This document shows positions 48,573-61,260 of a stretch of DNA of 64,000 nt, one piece after another (positions within the stretch are counted from its first letter, which is position 1; each line of letters starts with the position of its first letter). A program made the translations under genes and the position numbers. The DNA is from Unio delphinus (lineage: Eukaryota > Mollusca > Bivalvia > Unionida > Unionidae). The notes below the pieces were generated by a model. It saw nothing but the letters and a program-made list of their open reading frames with translations. It made no database searches and was not told the DNA's origin. Location of the stretch: the NCBI GenBank assembly GCA_029339505.1, contig JAQISU010000233.1:4512001-4576000 (forward strand), given 5' to 3'.

Positions 48573-48739
48573 TTGGAAAGGTGGGTCAGGTGTCTATTAG
48601 AAGAATTAAGCTATTTAATGAATTATGTTTGTTTGGTTCTTGTACGATGCGGGATATTTACAAATGTCAATTTGTATGATAATGGTTTTATTGAACCACG
48701 CAAAATTAACTGGAGTGCACGTGTATGCCAGTGTCGGAG

Positions 48740-49139
48740 CCAAATTATAATTTCTGTATATGCATTGACTACAAAAAGTGAACAGTGTCACTTTTCAATA
48801 CAAAGAATCGATGAGTGCATTGATAAAATTAAAAATGCAAAATATATCACCATGTTCGACCAGTTAAAGGGTTCTGTCAGATCCCGTTTAAAAACACAGC
48901 AAACGACATTTCGACCAGTGCAACTCCAGGTTAAGTCTACCAATAAAAAAAATGTCACAAAAAAGTCTACCTCAACATTTCAGCGTTTAATAAACATTCT
49001 AACATATGGCATAGATGACTGTGATGCGTATATCGAGGACTTCTTTATATACACTGACACTTGTAGAGTGTACTTGGAAACTTTCTGGAAATACTCTGTT
49101 CGACTGAGGGAGGCAAACTTAACAATTCAGTTTTGCTGA
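48740..49139 (+). pseudogene. Decayed Ty3/Gypsy reverse transcriptase fragment
   Basis: Part of an open frame of 188 residues (48573-49139) matches the reverse transcriptase palm of Gypsy-type retrotransposons: RIDECIDKIKNAKYITMFDQLKG, then TFQRLIN, then DCDAYIEDFFIYTDT and LREANLTI. The catalytic YxDD has become YIED, and the stretch between the two halves is scrambled. No protease, integrase or LTR is seen nearby, so this is an isolated relic. The first 55 residues of the frame are not recognisable. Confidence 0.75.
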
Positions 49140-49358
49140 GGTAGTGTTACTATTTTAGAATATATTGTGGGAAATGGTCAAGTTAAACCTGTAAAAGTTA
49201 ATTATTAAGCTATCTCTAAATCTCCAGTGCCTGTCAGTTAAACAGAGCTGATGTGACTTGTGGGTATTGCTGGAAATTGTGTTCAAATGTTTCAATAAAT
49301 TGCTGAGCCCTTATCAATTTGTTGAGTAAGAAAAACTAAGTTTTATTTGTTGACAAAT

Positions 49359-49445
49359 ACCACTATAAACTGTTAGACTTAAAACATTTTAGCGATATGA
49401 GTAGAAACGTTTAAAAGCTACGTTACAATATCCTAATCACACACA
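49359..49445 (+). repeat. SINE tail fragment
   Basis: CACTATAAACTG, AGCGATATGA and AAAGCTACGTTA, ATCCTAATCA match the 3' part of the complete SINE at 51453-51777 in the same order; the tRNA-like head is missing. A short CA array follows. Confidence 0.65.
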
Positions 49446-51443
49446 CACACATCACACAAATAGCAGTAAGTGTTCGAAAACTTAAGGACCATACGAAACA
49501 CTGTTCCATTTCTTTTTTAGCTCCAGGTTTCAACCAATCATTTAAAATGCATGTTGATGTATATGATGCATGGTTTGATATCCTATTACTTAAACAAAAA
49601 CCAAAATGGCCTTGACAATTTAATGTGCTATTTCCCTAAAATTAAAATAAACACCAGAAAGTGTTTGCCACTATCGACTAGTACGTGGCATTAATGTTGG
49701 CTTTATAACACTTTGAAGTGCATATTCATTAAGGCCCTTAATCTAATTCAGTGATTACAACCCACTTAATTTATCACCAATATGAAAAATAAAAATCAAA
49801 GATTGCCGAGTTCGATTTTAATGTTGGAATATTACAACACTAACCTTAGGCAAATCAAGGGAAAATAACATTTAATTCCAAATGCACTTTCACGTGTATA
49901 AACGTTTTATATTGCTTTAGTTTTATATATTTTGTATAATTCGTAAGACAACTTCCCGTGTAATGTTATTGTCTTTATCATATGTGTGTTTGGTTGATAC
50001 GGAAAAATAAAGAGTTTTTGAATATATCTTTCATTTCCTAATGAGCAGTGGTGTTATGCATAGCTATCCTTTGGTCATGTTTTGTTCATGCCTGTAAATT
50101 GTACTGATTATCTATAGCTATATGTTGTATACAAGATATGTTCTATTTTTGGTTAGAGTGTATATAGATTGCATACGATTTATAAGTAACATTGGTTAAG
50201 TTGGGTTCTATTACGATGCGGAATATTTTCAAACTATCACGTAGCATGTACATGGAGCAGGACATTTATATCATTCTCACTTCATCTGTTCGTGCTGTGA
50301 CATCAAGTCCTTATGTTGTCCATACATATTATTATTTGTTTCGACTGTTCAATGGAAATGTATGGTGCTCAATGTTTGGACTGTAATATTATATTAGAAT
50401 TTTTGAGAATTATTGAAATGTGTTCTTGACATTGCCCCTTTTTGACAATGTCACGGTTATAGGCGGACCAGTATATTTCCGGTTCTGAAATAACCATTTT
50501 ATTCTTTTGGACGTTAATATAACTTTTTCAGGATTATTTTAGATTCACTTCATAACATTGTAATTTGCTCTCCGATTTTCATTTATAAATTTGATACTTA
50601 AATTATTTGTAAGATGTATAAAACATGCTTATTTTGGTTATTTCCATTACTTAGTTTATGATCATAGAGTCGTAACGGATCCAATAAAAAGAAATCAGTG
50701 CTAGATGAACTCCATTACGTTGTCAGCATTGTCGACACGAGCCCTGTATCGTATTCATGCCACTCTGTGACACTGCAATTGGAATATGGGCATTCATTCC
50801 CAGCTGTATCCTTTGTCTTTGTTTTATTTCCATTAAACAAATGTTTAGCGTTTAAAAATCCATTGCAAAACGCTGCTTGTTTTACAATCGTTCCTCCTTT
50901 GAAAATTAGTCCATATATCTCTGAAAGCTTAGTGTAATATTTCCAGGAGTATATTATTTCCTTTGTTTATTTATATTTGTTACATGGCTATCTATTCTGA
51001 ATCGGTTATTTTAATTTTTCTATGCTCTTATCAGATATTGGTGCTTGTTACGTCTAGGAGCTTAAACATAAGTAACAAAGCCAAACAAAACTAACACATG
51101 CATTCAAGTTTTCAAACTATAAATGTATTGCCCTAAAATATAAAACATTAAAACAATTAGAGTGAAATAATTAAGATACCTTGCAGTGTATGACTTCCGA
51201 GAATATATTCCTGCTAATGATAAATTGTAGTATCAAATAAATTCACAAATCCAGAATCTGTCTAAAGATAATTCGAAAGAAGGTACAAATTTAAGCACAG
51301 ATCTATATCCAAAGTTATCACTTCAAGTTAATTTCCAGTGATCGTATATCACGAAAGGTTCTGAGTTGTTTCAGATAATTCCCACAAAATTAGTTAAATG
51401 TTCATGTACTTGAATAATTTCACATCAGCTAATAAGTACTGAC
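49446..51443. other. Non-coding host DNA
   Basis: No gene, RNA or complete repeat recognised. Short open frames here lack any domain signature. Confidence 0.5.
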
Positions 51444-51452
51444 TGTTTAAAC

Positions 51453-51777
51453 CGTTCCGGTGGAGTAGTGGTCAGAGCGTCAGCCGCCGAAGCTGGATGT
51501 CTTGGGTTCGATCCCCGGCCGAGTCATACTAAAGACTTACAAAAATGGTACTAACAGATGCGTCGCTTGACGCTCCGCGATAAGAGCTAAGTGTTAGGAT
51601 TTGTCGGCCAGGTGTTAGGATAATGTGACTGGGTGGGACATCATGCTACATGTCTGCAGCATGATGCCCCAGTGCTAGACATCACTATAAACTGCCTCAC
51701 TGCAGACATCGTAGCGATATGACTGAAAAATTGTTAAAGCTACGTTAAAAATCCTAATCAATCAAACAAAAACAAAT
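51453..51777 (+). mobile_element. Complete tRNA-headed SINE
   Basis: The head has an A box (GTGGAGTAGTGGTCAGAGCG) and a clear B box (GGGTTCGATCCC). It is followed by a body with TGACTGGGTGGGACATCATG and an A-rich tail. A 9-bp duplication, TGTTTAAAC, flanks it (51444-51452 and 51778-51786). The body layout is like SINEs widespread in molluscs; I have not assigned a family. Confidence 0.88.
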
Positions 51778-51786
51778 TGTTTAAAC

Positions 51787-52575
51787 TAAAGATTGTCCGC
51801 TCTGCTAGCAGACGAATAATTTCTTACCTTGCACCACTTCGAATCATAGGAATATCCGGGGATTATGCCCTTGAAAATAAAAATATTGCTTACCCTTCAC
51901 AACCTGAAAGAACACGTCATTCCAATAAGTATATCACACACCATAAGAAATTTTATCTGATCACATACGCAAGATTTACTGAAACCAACTATGCAGAACA
52001 AGCGGTTGCCTAGTCCACAAATATGACCATCACAATCTATAAATAGAAAATGCATGCCGTCCATTATATGCAGTTGAAAACCATAATGTGTTTAGGATTA
52101 TACATATTTGTACATTGATTTAAGTTCCCTGTTAGACAATGTAATATTTAGTATGAACATTTATCTCTTGTTTTCTTCACTACTCCATACATGTATAGAA
52201 CGTAAATCTTTAGACAGGTATGAATGGATTGATACGAGCATTAACTGATCACGTGGCACATGAATAGTTCACACATACCCGTTCATAAGACAAACATAAT
52301 TTTGGTGCTGTAACATATTTCACAATCATCTAGTGTTACAATAGTATCAAATTTAGCAGAATTCAAACCACTACCAGAAAGATATTGCAGTATGACTGTG
52401 ACTTTCGTCAGTAAAATTGTAGATGTTCGAAATTCTGGAAACCTACAGCTAATTTGTTGGTTGTCAATAACTTATACTTATCAAGTTGAATATTGATTAT
52501 TGACATCAGATGCTGTCTGCTGTCTCCAGTCCATAGATCTGTCTGTCTGTGTGTGTGTGTGTGTGAGAGAGAGAG

Positions 52576-52633
<58 letters not shown>

Positions 52634-53044
52634 AAACCATTTTGCAAGTAAAGCTAAAGGTAGACATTAAAAATTAACTATAGTGTCATTCAATATTGCA
52701 AAACTGAACGAAAACCCTAAAGTTCGGAAAAAGAAAACAAAATTATCATGATGAAAACTCTTGATTTTAACAACAGACAGAATGAGAGCGAATATAAAAA
52801 TAAAATGACAGGTATTTGAAACTGAAAGTGACCTTTAGGTGCCTACACATATTCTTTTCGTCGAACTATCCTATAATACCCATGATATTTGACTCACGCC
52901 TATATGCATGACTGCATATGACTGCATGACTGATTGGACACTTTTACACCATTATATTTTACTTTAGAACAAATGTAGGTGGTATATATTAGATAAATTC
53001 ATGTAAATATGTAAATCTGGCTCACAATAACTTGACAACGTTGG
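51787..53044. other. Non-coding host DNA with GT/GA array
   Basis: No gene seen. GT then GA microsatellite at about 52549-52630. Confidence 0.5.
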
Positions 53045-53052
53045 GAACGACG

Positions 53053-53241
53053 CAGAGGCGTAGCTATGATATTTTGCGCCCGGGGACGAACTATAAAATT
53101 GGCGCCCCAGCTCCTACCCGTTTAATCACATTTTTCTATTACCCTTGTTTACTTATTATAATGTAACATTTTGGCGCCCCTGTACCTTGGCGCCCGGGGA
53201 CATATGTACCCCCCTGCCCCCCCCCCCTAGCTACGCCTCTG
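53053..53241. mobile_element. Short hAT-type MITE
   Basis: A 189-bp element beginning CAGAGGCGTAGCTA and ending with its near-perfect reverse complement (TAGCTACGCCTCTG). An exact 8-bp duplication, GAACGACG, flanks it (53045-53052 and 53242-53249). Inside, GGCGCCC words recur in inverted order and a poly-C run lies near the right end. 8-bp duplications and CAGAGG-type termini are typical of hAT transposons. It has no coding capacity. Confidence 0.9.
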
Positions 53242-53249
53242 GAACGACG

Positions 53250-53662
53250 TGCCTATGTACCCTGCGTTAAAAGTATTTCAACATGTAAATTAGTTTTATA
53301 TAATATTTGCTGTGCGATGTATTATGGAAACTAGCGTTATTAAAGAATATATCAATATATCAGACTAACAGTAAATAATAGTACATGACATCGACTTTGT
53401 GTCTCAGTAAGGACGAGACAGGAAATTGTCATGGAAATTGAAGTGCCAAACATTATTGTAGATATGCATTGTAAAACGTTTACCAAGTAATCATGCAATG
53501 TTTAAAGGAGGATTAATTAGGCATATTAGGAATCGGAATTTATCTCAGTCAGAACACTCGGATTTGAAATATTTGATATCACTTGAGAAGAATATTCTTT
53601 GAATTATATATATATATATATATATCTGCTGTCTACATTCCAAAGATGTGTCTTTGTGTGTG

Positions 53663-53735
<73 letters not shown>

Positions 53736-54713
53736 TGAGATGAACCATTTAGCTGAGCATACAGACTTGAAACAAATGGTAAAACCATGAAGGCGTTTAT
53801 GGCGAATTAGAACGATACTGATAAAAAAAAAACTTATCAACACTAATCGGGATTTACCGACAGGTCACGAATAGTTCCGAAAGGTTTCGCCAAATATAGC
53901 CTATAAAGATCCGTATTTATACCTATATATTAACAACAATTTGGCAATACACAGCAGAACTCATTTGTGGAACAGCTGAAGGAAACTCTAAGCAAAGTGT
54001 TTCCAATGGTTAAGAATATGAAAAGTCGACATACATGTAGTTGAGTGTTCGTGACAAAAGAGGTTAATTGCACTCAACCGACCTAGATCATACCTGCCCG
54101 TAAATTAGCACATGACCCAGCTTGTTTATATACAACTAGTTTGAGATATCTTACTAGCAGAAACTATTGCGTGTTATGGTATGTAAAAATTAATTGCAGT
54201 TAATGTACTATACACTTATTTTAATTATTGGAATTATTAAAATAATTCTTACTATGAAAAAAAATGTGGGGCTTGGATATATTTTTTTTTTATATCCAAA
54301 TAATGTTGTACTTCTTTACACTTTTGTATTAGTCTCATAAACATCAGTCAGGCTGGACCCATTACGGCTGTTTTAAAGAAAATCCGCTGGGGGTAGGGGT
54401 GGAAAGTGGTATGTGGGTGCTTGAGCGCAATAATAAGATATAAATAGTGAGGTGCAAAATACTCACAAAGATCTATTCAGAAAAGGTTTCAAAGTCGCGC
54501 ATATATGTATCTATTCTTGGATTGTACTAGATTATATCCCGATACCTTTCACGAAGCTTATGAAATAATTTTTTAACAAATAATTCGTCTCAATTGTTTC
54601 CATTACTTGTCACACAATTTAACACTTTTCTCATGCATTTTGCTACTATTTTTCTCTCTCAAATATTCCTATACTGCTGTGTGATGTTTTTACTCCTGTT
54701 GTTGTTGTTGTTG

Positions 54714-54766
<53 letters not shown>

Positions 54767-54818
54767 GATAAGTTGGCAACAAAATACCATTTCCGAGGAC
54801 ATTTAGCAAAGGTACGGT
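53250..54818. other. Non-coding stretch with microsatellites, upstream of IAP gene 2
   Basis: TA at 53607-53626, GT then GA at 53667-53738, and GTT then ATT at 54697-54765, the last ending just before the coding start of IAP gene 2. An acceptor-like ACATTTAG at about 54801-54808 suggests the first coding exon follows a 5' intron. Confidence 0.5.
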
Positions 54819-57423
54819 ATGGCAAGAGCCGAGGGATATACAGGATCTATGCCTAGTCGGATACCCACTTCTTTACAATGCTATGTAGAAGATGTTATGA
54901 TGTCATTAGAAATTGAAGACAAAGGCAAGCTCATGAAAAATGAGTGGGGCAGGTATATAAGCTTTGGAGCATTCCCGCAAACGTCCCCTGTCCACTCAAT
55001 TAAATTATCGAAATCCGGTTTTTATTATACAGGCCATGGTGACGAAACTGTTTGTTTCTCGTGTGGATTTAGGAACAAGAATTGGAAAATAGGAGATTCC
55101 CCATCTGAGATTCACACGAGATTATCGCCGAATTGTAAATTTGCAAATGGTAATGAAGATGGTAATATTCCAATATTAAATAAAACCACTTATCTTAATG
55201 CTTCCTGCATAGATAGATATCAAATATCTGATCCAAATATAGTACAGATCCCTTCAAGCAAGAGCAGTATAATTAATCAAAAGCAATTTGGACCATCACG
55301 TACAAAGAACGACCAACATTTGACATCATGGCATGCTGATGCGCAGCCGTCGTCTGTAAATGCAAAAGACACATTCGAGGAAGCAACGAAAAGCACCAAC
55401 TGGCTTGCAGAAGGACAGAACACGAGAAGTAAAACACTAGATAAAATCGAGAATGTTTTTGACAGAGATTCAGGATTCTTTACAACTACAAATACAACTT
55501 TGACAGCTGAACCTGGAAATATTGAACTGCAAGTATCAAAATTTCAACTTGCTAAGAAAAAGGTTATAAACAAAGATAGCGATAATCTTGGAATATATCT
55601 TGAAAATCCAAAGCATCCACACTACTCTACCGTGACATCCCGTCTGGAATCTTTTAGAGGATGGCCATCACTATCAACACAGAAACCATCTGATTTGGCA
55701 GCTGCTGGGTTATACTATGTTGGTAAGCCATATTTGCCGTGGTTTATATGGCTCATATGAGTTTTAATTGTTTCACATATAGATGTAGTCGTCCTTTGTT
55801 ACACTAATACGAATACGTTTGATTCTACGTACAACTACACGATCATGCATTGGATAGAGCGCAATCTGATTTATAGAAAGTTTAATAAATTTAAATTAGA
55901 TAATTTTATTTGAAAATATAGTTATGATTCATTACTTGAACAAGAGCGAAATATATTTATAACATATAAAATGACCCAATATTAAATTACAGCTTTCTTC
56001 GGTAATGCCGTAGGATGTATTTCATAAATCACATATAATATAATAATAATATAATAATTGCTATTGACTTTCCTGATCATTGTGATTATTATCATTCATC
56101 TATGACCAACCTACTCATGCACAGTCTTCCTTTTAAGGCGTAGAAGATTGTGTTCGATGTTTCTTCTGTGGGGGTGGATTGAGAAGCTGGGAAGAGGGAG
56201 ATGACCCTTGGGAAGAGCATGCACGGTGGTACCCAGACTGTAGTTTTCTTAAAACGTGCAAAGGAGACATTATTTTGCGTCAGCTCGTGGGAGTAAATCT
56301 GAGATCTGAAGAGACATTGAAAAGTGATCGACATAACAACGGCACAATAGAAATGAAATTTGAAGAGACATTGAAAAGTGAACGGCATGACGACGGTACA
56401 TTGGAAATGAGATCTGAAGATGAAATACGCAATATGTCATTTAAATCTAAAGTCGAGGAGGTTGCCAGTGCAAATGCCATGAATTCGCCTGCAGTGCAAA
56501 GCGTATTATTCATGGGTTACAGTCTTGAGATGGTCAAAAAAGCCATGCAGATACTTGAATCCAGAGAAGGTAACATCATTTATCACGTTGATGTTTAAAT
56601 ATATCTGGAGACAAGTAAGGTCATTGAAAAACTATGAAAAACACCAGACCTCATTTTAAAGCATGATAACGAAATGTGCAACCTAATATATTAATCTACA
56701 TCCAAGATGTAATAAATTGTAGCATAACCAAAAATGTAAGGATTCCGCCAAAATTCCATTTCGTAAAATTGGGATATCAGAGTTAAAAACGAATATTTTC
56801 TACGATCCAGTCCAAACAAAACCTAATAGACTTACTGACCACACATTTATTCAAGACTAGAAATTGTCCAGGTTGATGCAGTTCTGGATACATCGTTTCG
56901 AATGCAAATTGTATATAATCATCTTTCTAATAACTTTAAATAAGATAATTGTTTTGTTCCATTTAAGGGCATACCACATTTTCAGCGAATGATTTGCTGG
57001 AGGTAATATTTCAAACAGAAGAATCCAAATCAACAACACAACAGGGAAAAGAACTATATCCTACCAATGATATTAAAGAAACTCTCGAAGAAATCAGCGG
57101 AAAAGAGGACAATATGAATGCAAGCAACGAGCAGAAGAACAACCATTTTCCACCTCAAGAAAACGCACATTCTACAATTGAAGAAAATAATAATTATTCC
57201 TCAAAAGACAAATTATCATTTAAGGAAATGGAATCTCTTGTTGGAGCAAAACCAAGATCTCAAAGACCAGAAGACGTGCAAAATTTGCATGGAACGAGAT
57301 GCATGTATTGTGTTTCTACCGTGCGGTCACATGATGACATGTCCCCAATGTGCCCCTGCCCTCAGAAAATGCCCTATATGTAGACAGTTGATAAAGGGTA
57401 CTGTAAGGGCGTATGTTTCGTAA
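54819..57423 (+). CDS. Inhibitor of apoptosis protein, BIR-BIR-UBA-RING (IAP gene 2), possible frameshift
   Basis: Coding exons are 54819-55722, 56138-56569 and 56968-57423. BIR1 is near residues 40-112 (CFSC, then H and C), BIR2 near 260-340 across the first intron ([31 protein letters not shown]). Two SEETLKSxRH repeats follow, then a UBA domain ([19 protein letters not shown], split by the second intron). The C3HC4 RING (CKIC, CIVFLPC, CPQC, CPIC) lies in another frame from the UBA exon: the three exons sum to one base over a multiple of three. Alignment with gene 1 puts the break near 57236-57242. Either this is a pseudogene or sequencing error, or a short intron such as 57003-57207, with a poor acceptor, restores the frame. 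Confidence 0.8.
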
Positions 57424-58076
57424 ATAGTGCAATTCCTAGCATTTATATGTGTAACTTGTTATTTAGGTAAACACAGTATGTTCTTACACATATATTTTGC
57501 TGGCATTTATGAAACTTGCTATATCTACAGGCTTTAGTTGTCAAAGTGCATGTTTAAGTCAAAGAAGTATACATTATCAAGTTTTCTTGGCTGTGAGAAA
57601 TATTCATTTTTATATGAAGAAAAGAAAAATCATAACATCAGACCTTCATCTTTTTAAAACTAGTTTATGAATTTAGGTGATGTTGTCTTTTTCTCCCCCG
57701 TGTTCTTCCTCTTCTAGTATATACCAGCCAATTAATATACGTGAGTGCAATAATTTACATTAGTTGTATGTTCTGCAATTTAGAATTATTAATCATATAC
57801 TGACATACATATTTGACTTTTGAGAAAACGTATATTTTATTTTTAATGAATATCTTCATTTATAATGTTTATAATGGACTTGTTACATATTCTTTACATC
57901 GATCTTTACTGTGTCGTTATAACAACCGTTACGTGCAATATAACATGTTATTGTGTTAACTAGTATTACATTTTGCATTTATTTTGTCCGTAAAATTATT
58001 CGGATGTGTTAATGACTGTTGTGATATTTTTCATTATAATTATTTACACGATCTTCATATAGTTTCAGACTTGTTC

Positions 58077-58140
<64 letters not shown>

Positions 58141-60099
58141 TTGCATCTACTATAGATTGATGTAAAACTTGAAAATAGACTGACATGCAGATTTTATTCC
58201 AGTAAGTTAATCAAAAATACTTTGTTCTATGCGAATGTTTAAAATTAAAGATGTGAAATACTATTATTCACAGCTGGCAGCTGCAAACTGGACAAAATTG
58301 TCTAATTTACTTAAATTAATATTTTACTCTATTTGTAAACATTGCTATCACGAGATCTCATTCAGAATGAGACTTTGTAGATAGCCATATCGTGAGAAGT
58401 TTAATACGACACTCTGTTTCAAACTGGTTGCAAAATCCTATCTGACGTTGATATCAGACTCTATGACATTCTGTTTTACTTGGAACTGAGGAATTGTTCC
58501 AAAGGTACGCGGTAAACTAAAAGATGACCCGAATGTTTTGTGATGCTGACTTTGACACGATTTAGTTTTAGGGCTATATTATATCTTTAAAGGCACTTGA
58601 TACATCTTTAAAAGGTAGACATTTGTAATTGATATTGAAGCAGGTAAAAAAAAATATAAATATCGTTTACTCTAAATTCGACTAAATTTTATATCAAGTT
58701 TTGCATAAATACTAAGTAACATGTATAATGTTTACATTATTCTATTTTTATGAATTATGCTGCACTTATTAGCGTATATACAACGTTCAGGTTATTATCG
58801 TATTTATTTGAAATTAATATATTTTATGATACGTGTTGTTTTTAATATTTTACAAATGTTTGCAATAAATTTTACTATAAGATCCTATGGTTTCTCTCTC
58901 TATATGAAAATGGTACTTTTGTAGCTAAGCTGGTTTTCTTCATGAACTGACAATAACATGATATTTACAAAATATAAATGCCAAATATATAAGCATCAGC
59001 CTTTAATTACATTATTCAATAAACAACTACTTGAAAACATATTTTATTTAAACAGGTACGAGTGACTTTTTCGAAATCAGCAAACAACCATTCGGATATT
59101 TGAGTTTAATTTAAAAAATGCAATGCAAGGTATACATTCGTTCTTGGCCTAATTTAAAGGAAACAACGATCTCATTTTTAATGGCCATTATATAGACCTA
59201 TTAATATCCTTACCTTACACAAATTGATAGCATACAATATACTGCAGATGAATATGGGACATTTTGTTTTCATATGATTAATTAACTTTGCACGGAATAA
59301 TCCAAAAAGCAAGCAATCAAACAACAACTATTAACACCAAACTGAAACGTAAAATACACTTTGGAAGATATACACATCAATTTCAACATGGCATAATAGT
59401 TATTTTGCTAAATGTTTTAAACGTCACGACCAGACTCCAACATTATTCTTTTCATGTCAGATTTGTATTACATGCTTAATAGTAGTTATACTCGCACATT
59501 TGATCAAACTATTGAAAACCAATTTACCGTTTAGGGTTATTTTGATGCGCGTGCATTACCCACTATAATGTGTCGCTTTCAAAACTGTTCCATTGTTTCA
59601 ATTTATTTGCACAATTCTCGTTAATGCAGGTAAAAAGGAATCAATGCTGGCTTCCCTTTGTCGGCCGACATTGTAAAAGAAAACAAAAAAGAAATCGACA
59701 CACTTAATAGAATCCGCTACTTATAATGAGTTCGTAGATGTCTTTTTCTTTATTAAATTTCGCATAATGAAACAGAAGGAACAGATGATAACAATGCAAG
59801 TTTTCGATTATTTGTTTTATTTATCAAATAAGTGTTTATTTATCTATTTCATTTTACCGTGTATGATGTGAGTGAGGATAGGGTAGGGTCGGTGCACAAA
59901 TTCAGCACAAATGTTTTCCTTTCTTATTTGTAAGTAACAATGGAGCAAATGTGATTTGCGATATTGACTAGTAATACGCATTCAGTTTAAACGCGCACAA
60001 GCTAGGACATCGACTTGGAAAATAAAATCAAACAAGAAAAAAATTAACTGGTAAGAACTTCTTATTGCAGCAACTAAACATTGATAAAATCCTCAGCAT

Positions 60100-60179
<80 letters not shown>

Positions 60180-60984
60180 TAATCGAGTGTATTATTCAGA
60201 TGTAGCAGTGTTACAACCTGAAACCTAATACTAAATATATTTGTTATAATATATCATGTACACTACCCTTAGAAAAATGTAGACGTATTCTGTATACTTA
60301 AATTGAAAATGCCGTTGTGCTGATGCATATACATTACAAGGTATGGTGTTTTTTTCTTTATAAAAAATTATCAAGATAGTTTAGTCTCTTTAAATTTGTT
60401 CAGTTTTGATTCCTAAAACCTGTACGTTTTCACAACCTTTAAAACTTTTCTCAAAACTTTTTTCCACATAAATTTTATATATATCTCTTACATAGTATCT
60501 ACTTGTTGTTTTTTTGGAGAAAAAAAAACTTTGTTAAAGTATTGTTAAATTAGGCCGAATTGTCTTTAAAGTTGGGATGCATTGTCTTAATTTTGGCAGA
60601 TCTGTCTTGGGCCAAATTGTTTTGCGGTCAAATTGACTATAATCTGGCATAAATGGTACACTTTCCCCATCCATCACCCTATTTGATCCCACAGCTTCAA
60701 TCCACCTGTTTGTGGAAACTAGGTATTTAGGAAATAGAAAGAACCCTTTTGCCCCATCAGCCACCTGCGCACGCACAAACAGAACCAGCTCCTTCAACCC
60801 TCAGATGACTAGAGTGGTCCTCGTAGAATTGACGGACGAACACCAACAATAATATTACATTTTTGTCCAACATAGGTGGCCAGTGATCTTTAAAGTAAAG
60901 TTTTAAAATAAAAATAGATTTAACGTAGAAAAGGAGAGATTTTATTAGTATTATTATTGTATTTGTGTAAATGTTTAATCATTT
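57424..60984. other. Non-coding host DNA
   Basis: Microsatellites are ATT at 58082-58138 and CT then CA at 60104-60176. A minus-strand frame at 60534-60797 has a FFLFPK and NRWIEAVG stretch faintly like a THAP domain but without its Cys/His residues; I do not call it a gene. Confidence 0.45.
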
Positions 60985-61048
60985 CATAACTTTGTCTGAT
61001 TTCTTGCTATGAAAAGGAATTACTCATACGTTAAAAAATGTCGTTGCC

Positions 61049-61126
<78 letters not shown>

Positions 61127-61260
61127 GAGGCTCTTTAAAAGAGGTTTCACTCATAACGGTGTAGATACGGCTACATCTTGGAGAATTCGGCAATGCGGAG
61201 GAACAACGATGCTTTAACGATAAATACCTCTTTGAGTTCCTACGAAACGGTCTTATTTTA
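60985..61260 (+). repeat. GA-bearing dispersed repeat, SINE-free copy
   Basis: Second copy of the family at 37240-37790, with the GA array at about 61052-61120 and the conserved tail (ACATCTTGGAGAATTCGGCAATGC). It lacks the SINE. Confidence 0.7.

Noticed and set aside
50192..50937. Short forward frames between the IAP genes
   Set aside because: No domain, start context or splice context; typical of random AT-rich sequence.
60534..60797. Possible THAP-domain gene
   Set aside because: Only FFLFPK and RWIEAVG resemble the family; the zinc-binding residues are missing.
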